DNA from: Legionella sp.
GTDB taxonomy: Bacteria > Pseudomonadota > Gammaproteobacteria > Legionellales > Legionellaceae
DNA: 64,000 bases
NCBI GenBank assembly: GCA_017306715.1
Contig: JAFKHV010000016.1
Location: 1-64,000, forward strand
Reading direction: 5' to 3'
Made by a program: the position numbers and the translations under genes. This document shows, piece by piece, positions 1 through 10,017 of this stretch; within the stretch, counting starts at the first letter, position 1; the number at the start of each line of letters is the position of its first letter. The notes beneath the pieces were generated by a model. It did not search any database. It worked only from the letters and a program-made list of their open reading frames with translations, and was not told the origin of the DNA.

Positions 1-112
1 GACCATAGCGGTTTGGAACCACCTGAATCCATCTCGAACTCAGAAGTGAAACATTCCAGCGCCAATGATAGTGTGAGGTCTCCTCATGCGAAAGTAGGTC
101 ATCGCCAGGGCT
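1..112 (+). rRNA. rrf: 5S ribosomal RNA (5' end just outside the window)
   Basis: The segment from GACCATAGCGGTTTGG to CATCGCCAGGG is a typical gammaproteobacterial 5S rRNA. It contains the conserved loop with CCATCTCGAACTCAGAAGTG-type sequence (here with a small variation near position 28) and the 3' helix strand GCCAGGG, whose 5' partner lies mostly upstream of base 1. A few 5' bases are therefore missing. It is the last gene of an rRNA operon reading into the window and is followed at once by a strong terminator. Confidence 0.95.
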
Positions 113-121
113 TTATTCTTG

Positions 122-147
122 AAAGCGGCTTATAGCCGCTTTTTTTA
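122..147 (+). terminator. Rho-independent terminator of the rRNA operon
   Basis: A 9-bp perfect stem, AAAGCGGCT (122-130) and AGCCGCTTT (134-142), has a TAT loop and a following T run. It lies 10 bases after the 5S 3' end and is the obvious end of the rrn transcript. The next 200 bases up to the gene at 346 are AT-rich. They hold a 7-bp inverted repeat (195-201 with 231-237) around a smaller TTTTGC/GCAAAA palindrome, but no gene that I can support. Confidence 0.93.
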
Positions 148-345
148 TTCCTTTTTATTTTATAATTTCTTCCATTGCAACACAGAATCCCTTAGACTTT
201 TTTGCTGCAAAAGCAACGCAGCTAATTTCTAAAAGTCAACTTTAATGATATAAGATATTCTCATAAGCATACTAATCGATATAAGTGTTCTAAATTTGGA
301 AAATTGGAGCAAACTATTTAAGCTAAAATAATAGGTATTTGAATT

Positions 346-2382
346 ATGAACGTCCAGGCCATTAGGAAATTTCTTGTCCAGTTAATCTCATCCGTGCAGT
401 CAGATCCACATCCTGATGAAGCTCAAATTGATCAAATGAAACAGTATTTCAAAATTAGTGATGAAGAATTACTGAATTTAAAGCATACCCTATTAAATCA
501 AAATCTCTTAGAGGAAACGCCTACTGAAGAGCAGTTATTAACACTTGATGATTTTAATTTTTTAAGAGGTCAATTTGAGCAACGCCGTAAAAGAGTTAAA
601 GATACCGATGACGACTATTGTTTTAATGAATGTACATTGAATCAAATTTGGATAAATTTTTCTAAATCAGTGGCAGTATCGTACTCGATCCTTATTAAGG
701 AAAATATTCATTATGTAAATATACTTTTTTCTTGTACAAACAAAACAGATTACATCACAAGACAGGAGTTTGAAGCGAACAGTAAACCAACAGATTATTT
801 TTGGGGTAAAACCAAAAATAATCTGTTTAATAAGAAGAGTTTTATTGAGTTCGTCGAGTTCAATAAAAATTTAGTAATTTATAGGAGCAGTAAAGAAGGA
901 AATTTATTATATCCCTTATCTTTAGATGAACTTGAACGATTACGACGACCCGTAATAAGTAATCAATACGGAATTAAGGCTGCCGTGCAGGTGGAAGTAT
1001 GGCCAATACTTAGAAAAAATATTTTTCCTCGTTTGAAAAAAGGCGAAGTACTAGGCGGGATTTTTGCTTTACTCTTGGAATTAGTTAATGATTATTATGG
1101 AATGGTCCATGAGAACCGAGTGCCACAACACATAAAGCAATATCAATCCTATTTTAATAATTTTATTGAAAGAAAATTATATGAGTTAGAGTTAGAGCCA
1201 TTAAATAATTTTTATGGTACTCAAATCATTTTCAATGATCAGGTTTATTATGTGGTTGAAGTTTTGCTTGATATCCTGCAAAAATTTAGACGGGAAGCAT
1301 ATGATATTACGTATGAAATAAATTTGCTCAGCAGGGTTCTCATGGAGCAGCATAAAATATTTACACCAATCTCTTTTAAAGAAAAAGAGTTAAAAGAAAT
1401 AACCAAAACTGAAAGTGCTCAATGCGCTAAACTAGATTTGAACGTAGAGCCTATAGCAAAAAGATTTTGTTTACAAACTATGGTATCAATTTTAAATACC
1501 GATTTTAATCCCTGGACCTATTTTTCACCAAGCGTTAGTTTTTGGGATATTAAAGTGCTCATACCCCGCGACATTGCCAAGATCTACAATCTAATTATTA
1601 AGGAAAGCCAGGAAAATAAGATTAAAACTGCGAGTTATGTCCGAGTTGCGAGGGATATTAGTCAACAAGTTCAGGCCTCAACCTCCTTATCCTTTTTCTC
1701 ACGAACAAAAGAAAGTTTTAAAAATTTAACGCGGACTAAAAAAACTAAATCCTGGTTGGATTCGATTCGTGAGCAGGATCTACCAAAAATTAATGGCTAT
1801 TGGTTTTCGGCTAGCCAGATTTTGAAGGCTGTTCTCAATTTTAGCAGTATTGATGAAAACAATATAAAAAATATTAATAAGTATATCGATTTAATATTAC
1901 AAACATACTGTCAGAAAAATCATAGCGATTTTAACAAAGAACTCAGGGTAAATTATAATCTTGTAAGATTACTTAATTCGCTACGCAGGCCACGACATCG
2001 GCATAACCTTATGTTAATGCTGCAAATGCTTGAGGGTGAGCCTCTGGAGAAAGATTTTTTATCTCTATGTCAATGGGGCATTAATCGTCGTTTGCGCGCT
2101 CAAGGATATCTGAAAAAAAATAAAAGTCCCACCACCAATTTTTTTATTGAACCCACATCGGAACAAAAATTGTTTATCATCCCCAATGATTTAAATACTT
2201 TGAGTGAAGTTATTCAATACTACCGTGAAAAATTACCCGTGGATCATTTATCTAAATCAATCGGACAAAATATATTACGCTATCTAAGTAACCTTACTGT
2301 AGTTATCCCATCACAACAAGAACTCGAAGATATGGAGGATCAACGAACACCTTGCGATTATATTGCAGATCCTACTTCGTAA
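346..2382 (+). CDS. Hypothetical protein, 678 aa, possible Dot/Icm substrate
   Basis: I do not recognise this protein. It is a long, uninterrupted, AT-rich ORF (poly-Asn, Lys, Ile and Leu codons ending in A/T) with no signal peptide and no clear membrane segment. It is mostly predicted helical and charged, with many Tyr, Phe and Asn. The C-terminus carries a short acidic stretch (QQELEDMEDQ, about 20 residues from the end) followed by a polar tail. This resembles the E-block often found in Legionella translocation signals, but the call is inference only. It stands alone between the rRNA terminator and the convergent rsgA, only 18 bases from rsgA's stop. Its base composition is more AT-rich than the housekeeping genes around it, which fits an accessory gene. 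A weak AGG lies about 10 bases before the ATG. Confidence 0.75.
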   Translation: MNVQAIRKFLVQLISSVQSDPHPDEAQIDQMKQYFKISDEELLNLKHTLLNQNLLEETPTEEQLLTLDDFNFLRGQFEQRRKRVKDTDDDYCFNECTLNQIWINFSKSVAVSYSILIKENIHYVNILFSCTNKTDYITRQEFEANSKPTDYFWGKTKNNLFNKKSFIEFVEFNKNLVIYRSSKEGNLLYPLSLDELERLRRPVISNQYGIKAAVQVEVWPILRKNIFPRLKKGEVLGGIFALLLELVNDYYGMVHENRVPQHIKQYQSYFNNFIERKLYELELEPLNNFYGTQIIFNDQVYYVVEVLLDILQKFRREAYDITYEINLLSRVLMEQHKIFTPISFKEKELKEITKTESAQCAKLDLNVEPIAKRFCLQTMVSILNTDFNPWTYFSPSVSFWDIKVLIPRDIAKIYNLIIKESQENKIKTASYVRVARDISQQVQASTSLSFFSRTKESFKNLTRTKKTKSWLDSIREQDLPKINGYWFSASQILKAVLNFSSIDENNIKNINKYIDLILQTYCQKNHSDFNKELRVNYNLVRLLNSLRRPRHRHNLMLMLQMLEGEPLEKDFLSLCQWGINRRLRAQGYLKKNKSPTTNFFIEPTSEQKLFIIPNDLNTLSEVIQYYREKLPVDHLSKSIGQNILRYLSNLTVVIPSQQELEDMEDQRTPCDYIADPTS

Positions 2383-2400
2383 TTCGATTTTTTTAAATTA

Positions 2401-3372
2401 TTAGGCAGCATATTGCTCACATAGTTTTAAAAAACTCTGATAACGTATGGATGAAATAATTTTTTTATTCAGGGCTTCTATTATTGCACAACCTGGTGTT
2501 CTTTCGTCGTGTTCGCAATTACGAAATTTGCATTGATTCAAATAAGGTTTAAACTCACGGTAACCTTGAGCGATTTCATTAGCGCTTAAATGCCAGAGAT
2601 GAAATTCTCGAACTCCAGGCGAGTCAATTATTGCTCCGCCTTGGGGTAAAAAGTAATATCTTGAGTTACTTGTAGTATGTTTCCCCAGTTGAGAACTAGT
2701 AGAAAGTTCATTGGTTGCAATATTCGCTATATTCGGTAAAAGTGCTGCAATTAAAGAGGATTTACCTACCCCAGATTGTCCAACAAATACATTTATATGA
2801 TCTTTAACTTGCTCATTAAGTTCTTCAATCCCCTCACCCGAACGAGTATTACTTAAAAAAAGTGGATAGCCCAAAGAGGAATAGGTAGTACTTAATCTTT
2901 GCTTTATATCGGCGCACATTAAATCAGTTTTATTAAGAAGAATCATCGCGGGTATCTGCAAGAAATCCGCCATAATTAAGTAACTATCTAGTAATGGCCA
3001 TGAAATCTCTGGAAGTGCAGCAACGACGATAATAATTTGCGTGATATTTGCAGCGACTGGTTTTACTGTTGATTTTTTTTCGGAAGGTTTTGCCAATACC
3101 GATAGACGAGGACATAAACTGACGACTACACCCTGATTTTCACCTACTTGCTGCCAAATTATTCGATCTCCTGCAACCAGGGTTTCCAAGTGGGGACGTA
3201 TTGAGCATTTCATTATGTGCCCCGCGTTATCTAAGATTTCGACATGTCTACTATGTCGACAAAGAACCAGGCCCTCAAATAAGGCAGTGTCTGTATTTTT
3301 ATTAGTGAGGTAGTTTTGTTGTATTTTTTCGATTCGTGTAGACTGTTGCTTATTGACGCGTCGTTTACCCAT
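2401..3372 (-). CDS. rsgA: Ribosome small-subunit-dependent GTPase A
   Basis: RsgA (YjeQ) is a circularly permuted GTPase that checks late 30S subunit assembly. In the 323-residue product an N-terminal OB fold (about 30-95) precedes the G domain. The motifs occur in permuted order: NKTD (G4, 147-150), the P-loop GQSGVGKSS (198-206), then DSPG (G3, 250-253). A C-terminal zinc knuckle has C281, C286, H288 and C295. I start it at the ATG at 3372 because MGKRRVNKQQ matches the family N-terminus; ten further codons upstream are open but look non-coding. Neither start has a good ribosome site. A TATAAT-like box on the minus strand (3389-3384) lies just before the ATG, so the transcript may be nearly leaderless. 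Confidence 0.95.
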   Translation of the reverse strand: MGKRRVNKQQSTRIEKIQQNYLTNKNTDTALFEGLVLCRHSRHVEILDNAGHIMKCSIRPHLETLVAGDRIIWQQVGENQGVVVSLCPRLSVLAKPSEKKSTVKPVAANITQIIIVVAALPEISWPLLDSYLIMADFLQIPAMILLNKTDLMCADIKQRLSTTYSSLGYPLFLSNTRSGEGIEELNEQVKDHINVFVGQSGVGKSSLIAALLPNIANIATNELSTSSQLGKHTTSNSRYYFLPQGGAIIDSPGVREFHLWHLSANEIAQGYREFKPYLNQCKFRNCEHDERTPGCAIIEALNKKIISSIRYQSFLKLCEQYAA

Positions 3373-3599
3373 AATAAAATCTATTATAAAATATTGAACC
3401 ATTCTGCGGTAATTATAGAATACTGTCCAGCAAATACCCTCTTAAATAAGCAATCATAAGATAAAATCGAGCAATTTGATTTATTGATGGTCTATTTAAA
3501 ATAAATTGCCAGCTTTTTATTAAACGTTCATCGATAATTTCAGTTATAATCAAAGTTTGTGGTTGATCCAAGCTAATCGCCTTAAAGGTATATGAAATA

Positions 3600-4832
3600 A
3601 TGAATGTTTACTTAGTCGGTGGTGCAGTTCGAGATCAATTACTTAATCTGCCGATTAAAGAAAAAGATTGGGTGGTGGTTGGAGGGAGTCCAGAGACTTT
3701 GCTTGCTCAGAATTACTCTCAGGTTGGTCGGGATTTTCCAGTGTTTTTACACCCAGTAACCCATGAAGAATATGCTCTTGCGCGAACAGAAAGAAAATCC
3801 GCCCGAGGTTACTATGGTTTTATCTGTGATTTTAATCCAAATGTTACTTTAGAAGAAGATCTAGCCAGACGTGATTTAACCATAAATGCCATGGCTCTTG
3901 CTGAAGACGGTACTTTGATTGATCCCTATGGCGGACAAAACGACATATTGGAAAAGCGCTTACGTCATGTTTCCCCTGCCTTTTGCGAAGATCCTGTGCG
4001 TGTTCTTCGTGTTGCACGTTTTGCGGCGCGCTTTCATCATCTTGGATTTAGGTTAGCAGAGGAAACTCGTCGACTGATGTATGAGATGGTATGTAGTGGG
4101 GAATTAAATCATTTAGTTGCTGAGCGCGTTTGGCAAGAATGGCAACGGAGCTTAACCGAAAAAAATCCGGAAGAATTTATCAAAGTATTACGCTCCTGCG
4201 ATGCGCTAAAAATAGTACTTCCTGAGTTGCATCAACTTTTTGGGGTTCCTAACCCGTATCGCTATCATCATGAAATAGATAGTGGGGTGCACACATTGAT
4301 GGTGTTATCGCAGTGTGTAGGGATGTCGATGGATCCTATAGTGCGCTTTGCAGCCCTCGTTCATGATTTAGGAAAAGCAAAATCACCGATGCAAAATTGG
4401 CCCAGCCACCATGGGCATGAAGATGCCGGCGTGCCAATAATTCAGGATTTATGTACGCGATTGAAAATTCCTAACGATTATAAGCAGCTGGCCATTTTAG
4501 TCTCGCGCCATCATCTTAAAGTGCATCGGCTTTTTGAATTACGTGCAGAAACTATTGTCCGTTTACTCGAACAAACAGATGCTTTTCGCAGACCAGAATA
4601 TTTCTATTCCTTGCTATTGGCATGCAAAGCAGATGCTTATGGTTGTGGCCGTGAAATAAAATATCGCCAGGAGGAATGCTGGAAATATATATTACAGGAA
4701 TGTAATAAAATAACCGCTCAAATGATAATAAAACAGGGTTATTCAGGACAAGCAATAAAAGGTGCATTACATAAACATCGTGTAGCTTGTGTTCAGTTGA
4801 TTTTAAGTACGTGGAAATTAAATGAAAAATAA
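3600..4832 (+). CDS. cca: Multifunctional CCA tRNA nucleotidyltransferase (with HD domain)
   Basis: It adds or repairs the 3' CCA of tRNAs. The class II nucleotidyltransferase head shows GGAVRD (7-12) and the metal site EKD (21-23), where many homologues read DxD, so the first acidic residue is Glu here. [10 protein letters not shown] follows. The C-terminal half holds an HD phosphohydrolase domain with a HDLGKA motif, so this is the long multifunctional form (410 aa, as in E. coli). The gene overlaps orn by 11 bases and begins a tightly packed run cca-orn-queH-zinc transporter in which each gene overlaps the next. AAAGG upstream of the ATG at 3600 is a fair ribosome site. Confidence 0.96.
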   Translation: MNVYLVGGAVRDQLLNLPIKEKDWVVVGGSPETLLAQNYSQVGRDFPVFLHPVTHEEYALARTERKSARGYYGFICDFNPNVTLEEDLARRDLTINAMALAEDGTLIDPYGGQNDILEKRLRHVSPAFCEDPVRVLRVARFAARFHHLGFRLAEETRRLMYEMVCSGELNHLVAERVWQEWQRSLTEKNPEEFIKVLRSCDALKIVLPELHQLFGVPNPYRYHHEIDSGVHTLMVLSQCVGMSMDPIVRFAALVHDLGKAKSPMQNWPSHHGHEDAGVPIIQDLCTRLKIPNDYKQLAILVSRHHLKVHRLFELRAETIVRLLEQTDAFRRPEYFYSLLLACKADAYGCGREIKYRQEECWKYILQECNKITAQMIIKQGYSGQAIKGALHKHRVACVQLILSTWKLNEK

Positions 4833-5379
4833 TTACAACCTGATTTGGATTGATTTAGAAATGACGGGACTTGACCCAGAAACTAATCGGATTATTGAAC
4901 TTGCTACAGTTGTAACCGATCCACATTTAAATATTATTGCTGAAGGTCCAGTATTTGCCATTGCTCAATCTAAAGAACTTTTAGATGGCATGGATTCCTG
5001 GAACACGAAACAACATGGACAATCAGGATTAGTAGAGCGTGTTCTGAAAAGTGAAATAACGGAAGCAGAGGCAGAAAAACAAACAATAAAATTTTTATCA
5101 CAGCATTTAGATAAAGGTAAATCACCGATGTGTGGTAATAGCGTTTGTCAGGATCGTCGCTTTTTATATAAATATATGCCTGAACTAGCGGCTTTTTTTC
5201 ATTACCGAAATCTTGATGTAAGTACTTTAAAAGAATTGGCTTTACGCTGGAACCCCGGATTATTGCAGGGATTTTCTAAAGACTCGAAACATCTCGCACT
5301 TGAGGATATTAAAGATTCAATTGCAGAGTTGGATTATTATCGTAAACACTTTATAAAACTACCGGATGCTTGTCTATGA
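4822..5379 (+). CDS. orn: Oligoribonuclease
   Basis: This is a DEDDh 3'-5' exonuclease that degrades 2-5 nt RNAs, including pGpG from cyclic-di-GMP turnover. The catalytic set is complete: D11 and E13 in [11 protein letters not shown]111 in CQDRRF, and H157 with D162 in HLALED. Length (185 aa) is standard. It begins inside the end of cca and its stop overlaps the start of queH (ATGA), so the genes are probably translationally coupled. The presence of a GGDEF regulator in this window gives it a plausible secondary role in c-di-GMP signalling. Confidence 0.97.
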   Translation: MKNNYNLIWIDLEMTGLDPETNRIIELATVVTDPHLNIIAEGPVFAIAQSKELLDGMDSWNTKQHGQSGLVERVLKSEITEAEAEKQTIKFLSQHLDKGKSPMCGNSVCQDRRFLYKYMPELAAFFHYRNLDVSTLKELALRWNPGLLQGFSKDSKHLALEDIKDSIAELDYYRKHFIKLPDACL

Positions 5380-6038
5380 TTCAACGTGAACACTTAGAAC
5401 TACCAAACGAAGGTAAAAAATTATTATTACACTCTTGCTGCGCACCTTGCTCCGGCGAAGTAATGGAAGCACTTGTTTTTTCGGAAATCGACTTTACAAT
5501 CTTTTTTTATAATCCAAATATTCATCCTGTACAAGAGTACGAAATTCGTAAAGAAGAAAACGTTAAATTTGCCCAAAAACACAATATACCTTTTATCGAT
5601 GCAGATTATGATAAAGATAACTGGTTTGAGCGAGCCAAAGGAATGGAATGGGAGCCTGAGCGTGGGAAACGATGCACAATGTGTTTTGATATGCGTTTTG
5701 AACGTACTGCCTTATATGCGTATGAGCATAATTTCCCTGTAATTAGTAGTTCATTAGGTATTTCTCGCTGGAAGAACATGGAGCAAATTAATGACAGTGG
5801 TATTCGCGCAGCAAGTAAATATCCGGATGTTACATACTGGACTTACAACTGGCGTAAAAATGGTGGCTCAGAGCGTATGTATGAAATTGCGAAACGGGAG
5901 CAATTTTATAAACAAGAATATTGTGGTTGCGTCTACTCTTTGAGGGATACGAATGCCTGGCGAAGACAAAAAGAGCGTGATCGTATTAAAATTGGGATAA
6001 ATTTTTATAATGATAAACTAATGGGCAATGAAGAATAA
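5376..6038 (+). CDS. queH: Epoxyqueuosine reductase QueH
   Basis: QueH reduces epoxyqueuosine to queuosine at tRNA position 34 and is the non-cobalamin alternative to QueG. The 220-residue product carries the hallmark cysteine set: CC at 21-22 and C25 in HSCCAPC, then C100 and C103 in GKRCTMC, and a late YCGC pair. I chose the ATG at 5376, which overlaps orn's TGA, rather than the TTG two codons upstream. The queuine-inserting enzyme Tgt is also in the window (14007-15170). The stop codon overlaps the ATG of the zinc transporter by one base. Confidence 0.95.
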   Translation: MIQREHLELPNEGKKLLLHSCCAPCSGEVMEALVFSEIDFTIFFYNPNIHPVQEYEIRKEENVKFAQKHNIPFIDADYDKDNWFERAKGMEWEPERGKRCTMCFDMRFERTALYAYEHNFPVISSSLGISRWKNMEQINDSGIRAASKYPDVTYWTYNWRKNGGSERMYEIAKREQFYKQEYCGCVYSLRDTNAWRRQKERDRIKIGINFYNDKLMGNEE

Positions 6039-6964
6039 TGGATAATCGACCTGAGCCACATGGTCATGATCATCATCATGACCATGGACCATTAACTTAC
6101 GATAAAGCATTTAAAATCGCGATAACCGCAAACGGTCTGTTTGTAATTATGCAAATTATTTATGCTTATATTGCCAACTCTACCAGTTTACTTGCTGATG
6201 CATTTCATAATCTTGGTGATGTTCTAGGGCTCGGTCTGGCTTGGATTGCTACCGGGTTAATGCGTCGTGCGCCCACAATTACAACGACTTATGGGCTTAA
6301 AAAAAGTTCCATACTGTCTGCTTTAGCCAACGGAATTTTATTAGTTTTTACGTGTGGAATAATTGCCACTGAAGCAGTGTATAAACTGTTTACCCCTACA
6401 GAGATTCATGCAGTGCCTGTCATGATCGTTGCGGGTGTAGGTATCTTGGTTAATGGGACTACAGCATTATTGTTTATGCGTGGTGGACAGGATCTTAATA
6501 TCAAGGCGGCGTACCTGCATCTATTATACGATGCCTTGATTTCATTGGGTGTTGTTTTTGCTGCAGGGCTTTTATATTTAACTGGATGGCTTTGGATTGA
6601 TCCAGTGGTCGGTATTTTCATTGCTCTGATTATGTTAAAAGGAACCTGGTCCTTATTTAAAAATAGTTTACAGCTCATTATCGATGGGGTACCTCCCGGG
6701 ATATCTTGGGTTGCAGTGAGGGATTTTTTCATCCAAAAAGTTGGAGTTGAAGATTTTCACGACTTACATATTTGGGCGTTAAGCACCACTGAAAATGCTT
6801 TATCAGTACATCTTTATATGCCGAATATGGATTTAAATGATGAGACGCGGGCTCGATGGGTAACGGAGTTGGCGCAGAACTTCAGTATTCAGCATGTAAC
6901 AATTCAAATAGAAAAGGACATGCGCTATTGTTTAGACGCATGTGCTCAGAAAACATGTCTTTAG
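6038..6964 (+). CDS. Cation diffusion facilitator (zinc efflux, ZitB/CzcD-like)
   Basis: This is a proton-driven Zn(II) exporter of the inner membrane. A His-rich N-terminal tail (HGHDHHHDHG, 8-17) precedes six transmembrane segments. The tetrahedral zinc site is visible as D54 with H57 and D61 in TM2 (DAFHNLGD) and H160 with D164 in TM5. A cytoplasmic ferredoxin-like domain follows (about 215-308). It ends in three cysteines near the C-terminus, which may bind metal. It is the last gene of the cca-orn-queH run and faces hemY with only 4 bases between the stops, with no hairpin there. Confidence 0.92.
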   Translation: MDNRPEPHGHDHHHDHGPLTYDKAFKIAITANGLFVIMQIIYAYIANSTSLLADAFHNLGDVLGLGLAWIATGLMRRAPTITTTYGLKKSSILSALANGILLVFTCGIIATEAVYKLFTPTEIHAVPVMIVAGVGILVNGTTALLFMRGGQDLNIKAAYLHLLYDALISLGVVFAAGLLYLTGWLWIDPVVGIFIALIMLKGTWSLFKNSLQLIIDGVPPGISWVAVRDFFIQKVGVEDFHDLHIWALSTTENALSVHLYMPNMDLNDETRARWVTELAQNFSIQHVTIQIEKDMRYCLDACAQKTCL

Positions 6965-6968
6965 CAAC

Positions 6969-8165
6969 TTATTTATCTATCGCAACGCTTGGTACCACAA
7001 TTAATTCTAAACCATGCTTGTATGAAGCTGCTGCGAGAACCGGGTCTCCCAGTTTTTCGTGAAGCTTACCAAGAATTGCGTATGCCTGAGGTGTCGGTTG
7101 AATATGGTTTGCTTGTTCTAAGTAGTATTTAGCTTTACCCCATAGTTGTAGATTCAGACATAGTTTGCCCAGACAAACAAGTAAATCAGCTGAATCAGGA
7201 TATTTTTTCAATAAACTTTCAACAAAATGTAGTTTCTTTTCATCTCCAGGCAGCAGCCCATAAAGTTTAATTAGTTCGGGATGAAAATCTTTCTTTAAAG
7301 AATTCCTTAATAATTGCTCGGCCTGAGTTAATTCACGTTGATCAATTAAAAAACGGATGTATTCAGCAAGAATAAGGCGATTGCCTTTTATATTTTTCGG
7401 TAAACTTTGGTAAAAATGGTGTACATTAACCGGCTGCTTTAGCCGAATCAGATTTAATAATTCTTTTTTGTATACATTTTGTTGTAATTCATTAAATTCT
7501 AATGGTGTCATTACTTGGTATTTCTTAAGATCAGGTAGCAGTTGTATTAGGCGCGGCCAATCTTTAATTTGTTGATAAAGTTGCATTAAAAGTTTTAAGA
7601 CATAGGGGTGCCGTGGTGCGATATCACGTAAATGTTGCAGTGTTGCCAGGGCTTGTTCCCACTGTTGGTTTGCTAATTGAAGTTGTGCTTGAGTAAGTTC
7701 AACAGCAACTTTAGCTTCAGGCATCGATTGTTGCGCTTCACGTAAGAAATTATCTCTTAGCGTACTGTCCCCCATCTTTTGGGCGGCGCGAGCAGCAGTT
7801 AAATAGTTTAAGAGGGGAGTATCGGTATTAGGTAATGCTTGAACTAGATGATTTTTAGCCTGATGCCAATAACCCTCAGTGTATTCGATTAAACCTTTTC
7901 GCGTAATTTCTTGGGCTTTTTGTGCCTGACGCTTGGCTCGCCAACGTTTAAATTTTTGCGGTGCACGTCCAATAAAATGTAAGATCTGTAAGGTGAGATG
8001 GAGTAGTAGAAAAATTAAAATCAGCGCAAGTACTAAAAACCATAAGGTTGTTTCTACAGTCCAATGGTTCAATGCGATAAGTACATAACCGGGATCTTTA
8101 TTTAACTGAACACCCGCAATCATCGCAATCAGTAAAATGCTAAATGCCAGGAGGATGCGTTTCAT
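6969..8165 (-). CDS. hemY: HemY, TPR membrane protein of the heme operon
   Basis: This is the fourth gene of hemC-hemD-hemX-hemY. The 398-residue protein has two N-terminal membrane helices (about 1-24 and 40-65) and a long periplasm-facing helical region with TPR-like repeats (e.g. around 100-220 and 330-390). It matches proteobacterial HemY (YhjQ-type TPR protein), not the protoporphyrinogen oxidase that bears the same name. Its precise role is unsettled; it is assumed to scaffold tetrapyrrole synthesis at the membrane. Its ATG overlaps the hemX stop by 4 bases. Confidence 0.9.
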   Translation of the reverse strand: MKRILLAFSILLIAMIAGVQLNKDPGYVLIALNHWTVETTLWFLVLALILIFLLLHLTLQILHFIGRAPQKFKRWRAKRQAQKAQEITRKGLIEYTEGYWHQAKNHLVQALPNTDTPLLNYLTAARAAQKMGDSTLRDNFLREAQQSMPEAKVAVELTQAQLQLANQQWEQALATLQHLRDIAPRHPYVLKLLMQLYQQIKDWPRLIQLLPDLKKYQVMTPLEFNELQQNVYKKELLNLIRLKQPVNVHHFYQSLPKNIKGNRLILAEYIRFLIDQRELTQAEQLLRNSLKKDFHPELIKLYGLLPGDEKKLHFVESLLKKYPDSADLLVCLGKLCLNLQLWGKAKYYLEQANHIQPTPQAYAILGKLHEKLGDPVLAAASYKHGLELIVVPSVAIDK

Positions 8166-9265
8166 GAAGATTCTCCTGTTTTAAAATTAACTTTTTCCTG
8201 AATTAACTCATTGATTAGCGGTAATGCGCGGTCAATTTTTAATGGTTCTGTTGCTATATTTTTAGCAGATAACTCGTTAAGATTTTTGAGTAAAGTTTCT
8301 GCAAGGGGGGTATTGATATTAAAATGTTTGCGAATCATTTGTTCAGCTTGTTTCAATGCTAGCTGATAAACTTGATTATTCCGTGCTAAGACGCCCCATT
8401 GCGCCTCTTGCAAATTAAGAATGAGATTCTCCTTCAGTAGCTCGGACATCGCCGGAGAGATTAGAGGATGTACCGGTTCATCCTGGCGTCGAATGACAAC
8501 CAATTTACCTAATTGATCCATTGCTTGACCCAAATTTTTGCGCCACTGTGATAATGAAAATTCCTGCCCAGGATGATCCTTTGCTTCTATACCTTTCGTT
8601 TCTTGGGCAAGAGTTGGAAAATCCAATTCGCTTATGTTCTTTTGTACGGCATCCAGTTGACTTAGTATGCCTATAGAATCAATTGTATTCGCAGTCTGAA
8701 TCTGGGTAATATCTTGAGCGATTGCTTGGCGTATTTTCAGTACAGCTTCCTCCTTTTGCGCTGCAAGTATTTGATCGGCTTGACGCAATAAGGCTTCAGT
8801 GCTTTGATTATCCGTGCTCCAATGAGCATTAATTTGTGCAAGTTCTAGAAGATATCGTACTTTTAACCATTGCCAATATTCTGGTTGTTCCAGTCTATTA
8901 CCTAGGGATTGATGAACGGTCTTTTCCAGTTCTGCAAGTTTAGTATTTAGTGTGTTTTGCTCCTCATGCAGGCGTTGCGTCTGTAAATCAATTTCCTTTT
9001 TTAATGTTAAATTATTTTGCTGTCTTTCCTGGAGCTGATTGTTCAGATTTTGCTGTTGCAGTTGAATTTTTTGATTTAAATCCTGTTGCTGTGTCACAAG
9101 GTAGACCGAGGTTACACCTGAGCCGAGAGCAAGAATCAGTGCCGCAATGGGAAGAATGTGCGAGGGATTTTTATTTATGTCCACTTCTTTAGGGATATTC
9201 GCGGATTTGGGTGGTGATTGAGAAGCGGTCTTTTTCTGAGTATCGGGGCTAGTATCAGTCATCAT
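8162..9265 (-). CDS. hemX: HemX, membrane-anchored coiled-coil protein
   Basis: A charged N-terminal tail (about 1-35) leads into one membrane helix (ILPIAALILALGSGVTSVYL) and a Gln-rich coiled coil (about 60-115), followed by a helical domain. This is the layout of gammaproteobacterial HemX, 367 aa here. Despite the old methyltransferase label from a fusion in E. coli, no SAM-binding motif is visible. It sits between hemD and hemY with 4-base overlaps at both ends, so it belongs to a single transcript starting at hemC. Confidence 0.9.
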   Translation of the reverse strand: MMTDTSPDTQKKTASQSPPKSANIPKEVDINKNPSHILPIAALILALGSGVTSVYLVTQQQDLNQKIQLQQQNLNNQLQERQQNNLTLKKEIDLQTQRLHEEQNTLNTKLAELEKTVHQSLGNRLEQPEYWQWLKVRYLLELAQINAHWSTDNQSTEALLRQADQILAAQKEEAVLKIRQAIAQDITQIQTANTIDSIGILSQLDAVQKNISELDFPTLAQETKGIEAKDHPGQEFSLSQWRKNLGQAMDQLGKLVVIRRQDEPVHPLISPAMSELLKENLILNLQEAQWGVLARNNQVYQLALKQAEQMIRKHFNINTPLAETLLKNLNELSAKNIATEPLKIDRALPLINELIQEKVNFKTGESS

Positions 9266-10017
9266 GAATCCTTATTAGCAAAGTCCAACAATGTTTCCAG
9301 GATATTGTTGGGCTGACTATGAATAATATGTGTTATTCCGAGTGCGGCTGCAGCCTTGGCGAGCCGTTCACTAATAACTAAAATGTTTTTACTGCGCAAC
9401 CAGGGGTGAGCCTGCGTTGGAAAAACTTTAAATAAATGTTGCAGGGATTGTTCGCTTGTTAACAGTATAATATCCACTGCATCATCATGCCATAATGAGT
9501 TGATTTTTTGTGAATTTATTTTCGGTAAGCATCGTCGATAAACGTCAATCATCGTTAAAGATGCCTGACGTTTGATTAATGTTTCGGCAATTAGGGGACG
9601 ACCCCCTTCACCCTTTATAAGTAGGATTTTGCCAGGCTGTTGTAAGGTCTTCAACTGAAGTAGATGCTCGCTGTCAGCTTTTAAGGGAGTATGATGAGTG
9701 GTTACATAATAGTCTCTGAGGGTGTCGCCAGTCGATTTGCCGATGGCTATGACTTCGATATGATTTGGCCATGAGATTCGATTACGTTGTAGAAACTTAA
9801 AAAAAGCCTGCACCGCGTTACTGCTTACAAAAATAGCTTGGTCGATGGTATTAAGATTGGGAACATTAATATCGGAAAGAGGCTCAATTTCCAACAGAGG
9901 AAGTTCTATTGCTATCCCTTCTGCGGTGATGATTTGGGCGCTTAAACATTTGTTTTGACCCTCGGGGCGGGTATTTAATATGCTCAGACCGGATAAAGTT
10001 TTTATGTTATTCATCAT
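9262..10017 (-). CDS. hemD: Uroporphyrinogen-III synthase
   Basis: It cyclises hydroxymethylbilane to uroporphyrinogen III, inverting ring D. The sequence shows the usual two-lobed, poorly conserved fold: ILNTRPEGQ at the start, IFVSSNAVQAF (about 82-92), AIGKSTGDTL and LLTSEQSL. At 251 aa it has typical length. Two ATG codons are adjacent (10017 and 10014); either overlaps the hemC stop, so translation is probably coupled to hemC. Confidence 0.95.
   Translation of the reverse strand: MMNNIKTLSGLSILNTRPEGQNKCLSAQIITAEGIAIELPLLEIEPLSDINVPNLNTIDQAIFVSSNAVQAFFKFLQRNRISWPNHIEVIAIGKSTGDTLRDYYVTTHHTPLKADSEHLLQLKTLQQPGKILLIKGEGGRPLIAETLIKRQASLTMIDVYRRCLPKINSQKINSLWHDDAVDIILLTSEQSLQHLFKVFPTQAHPWLRSKNILVISERLAKAAAALGITHIIHSQPNNILETLLDFANKDS

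Noticed and set aside
5473-5742. Plus-strand ORF inside queH in another frame
   Set aside because: It is fully contained in queH, which has all catalytic cysteines and overlaps its neighbours properly; the other frame has no recognisable content.
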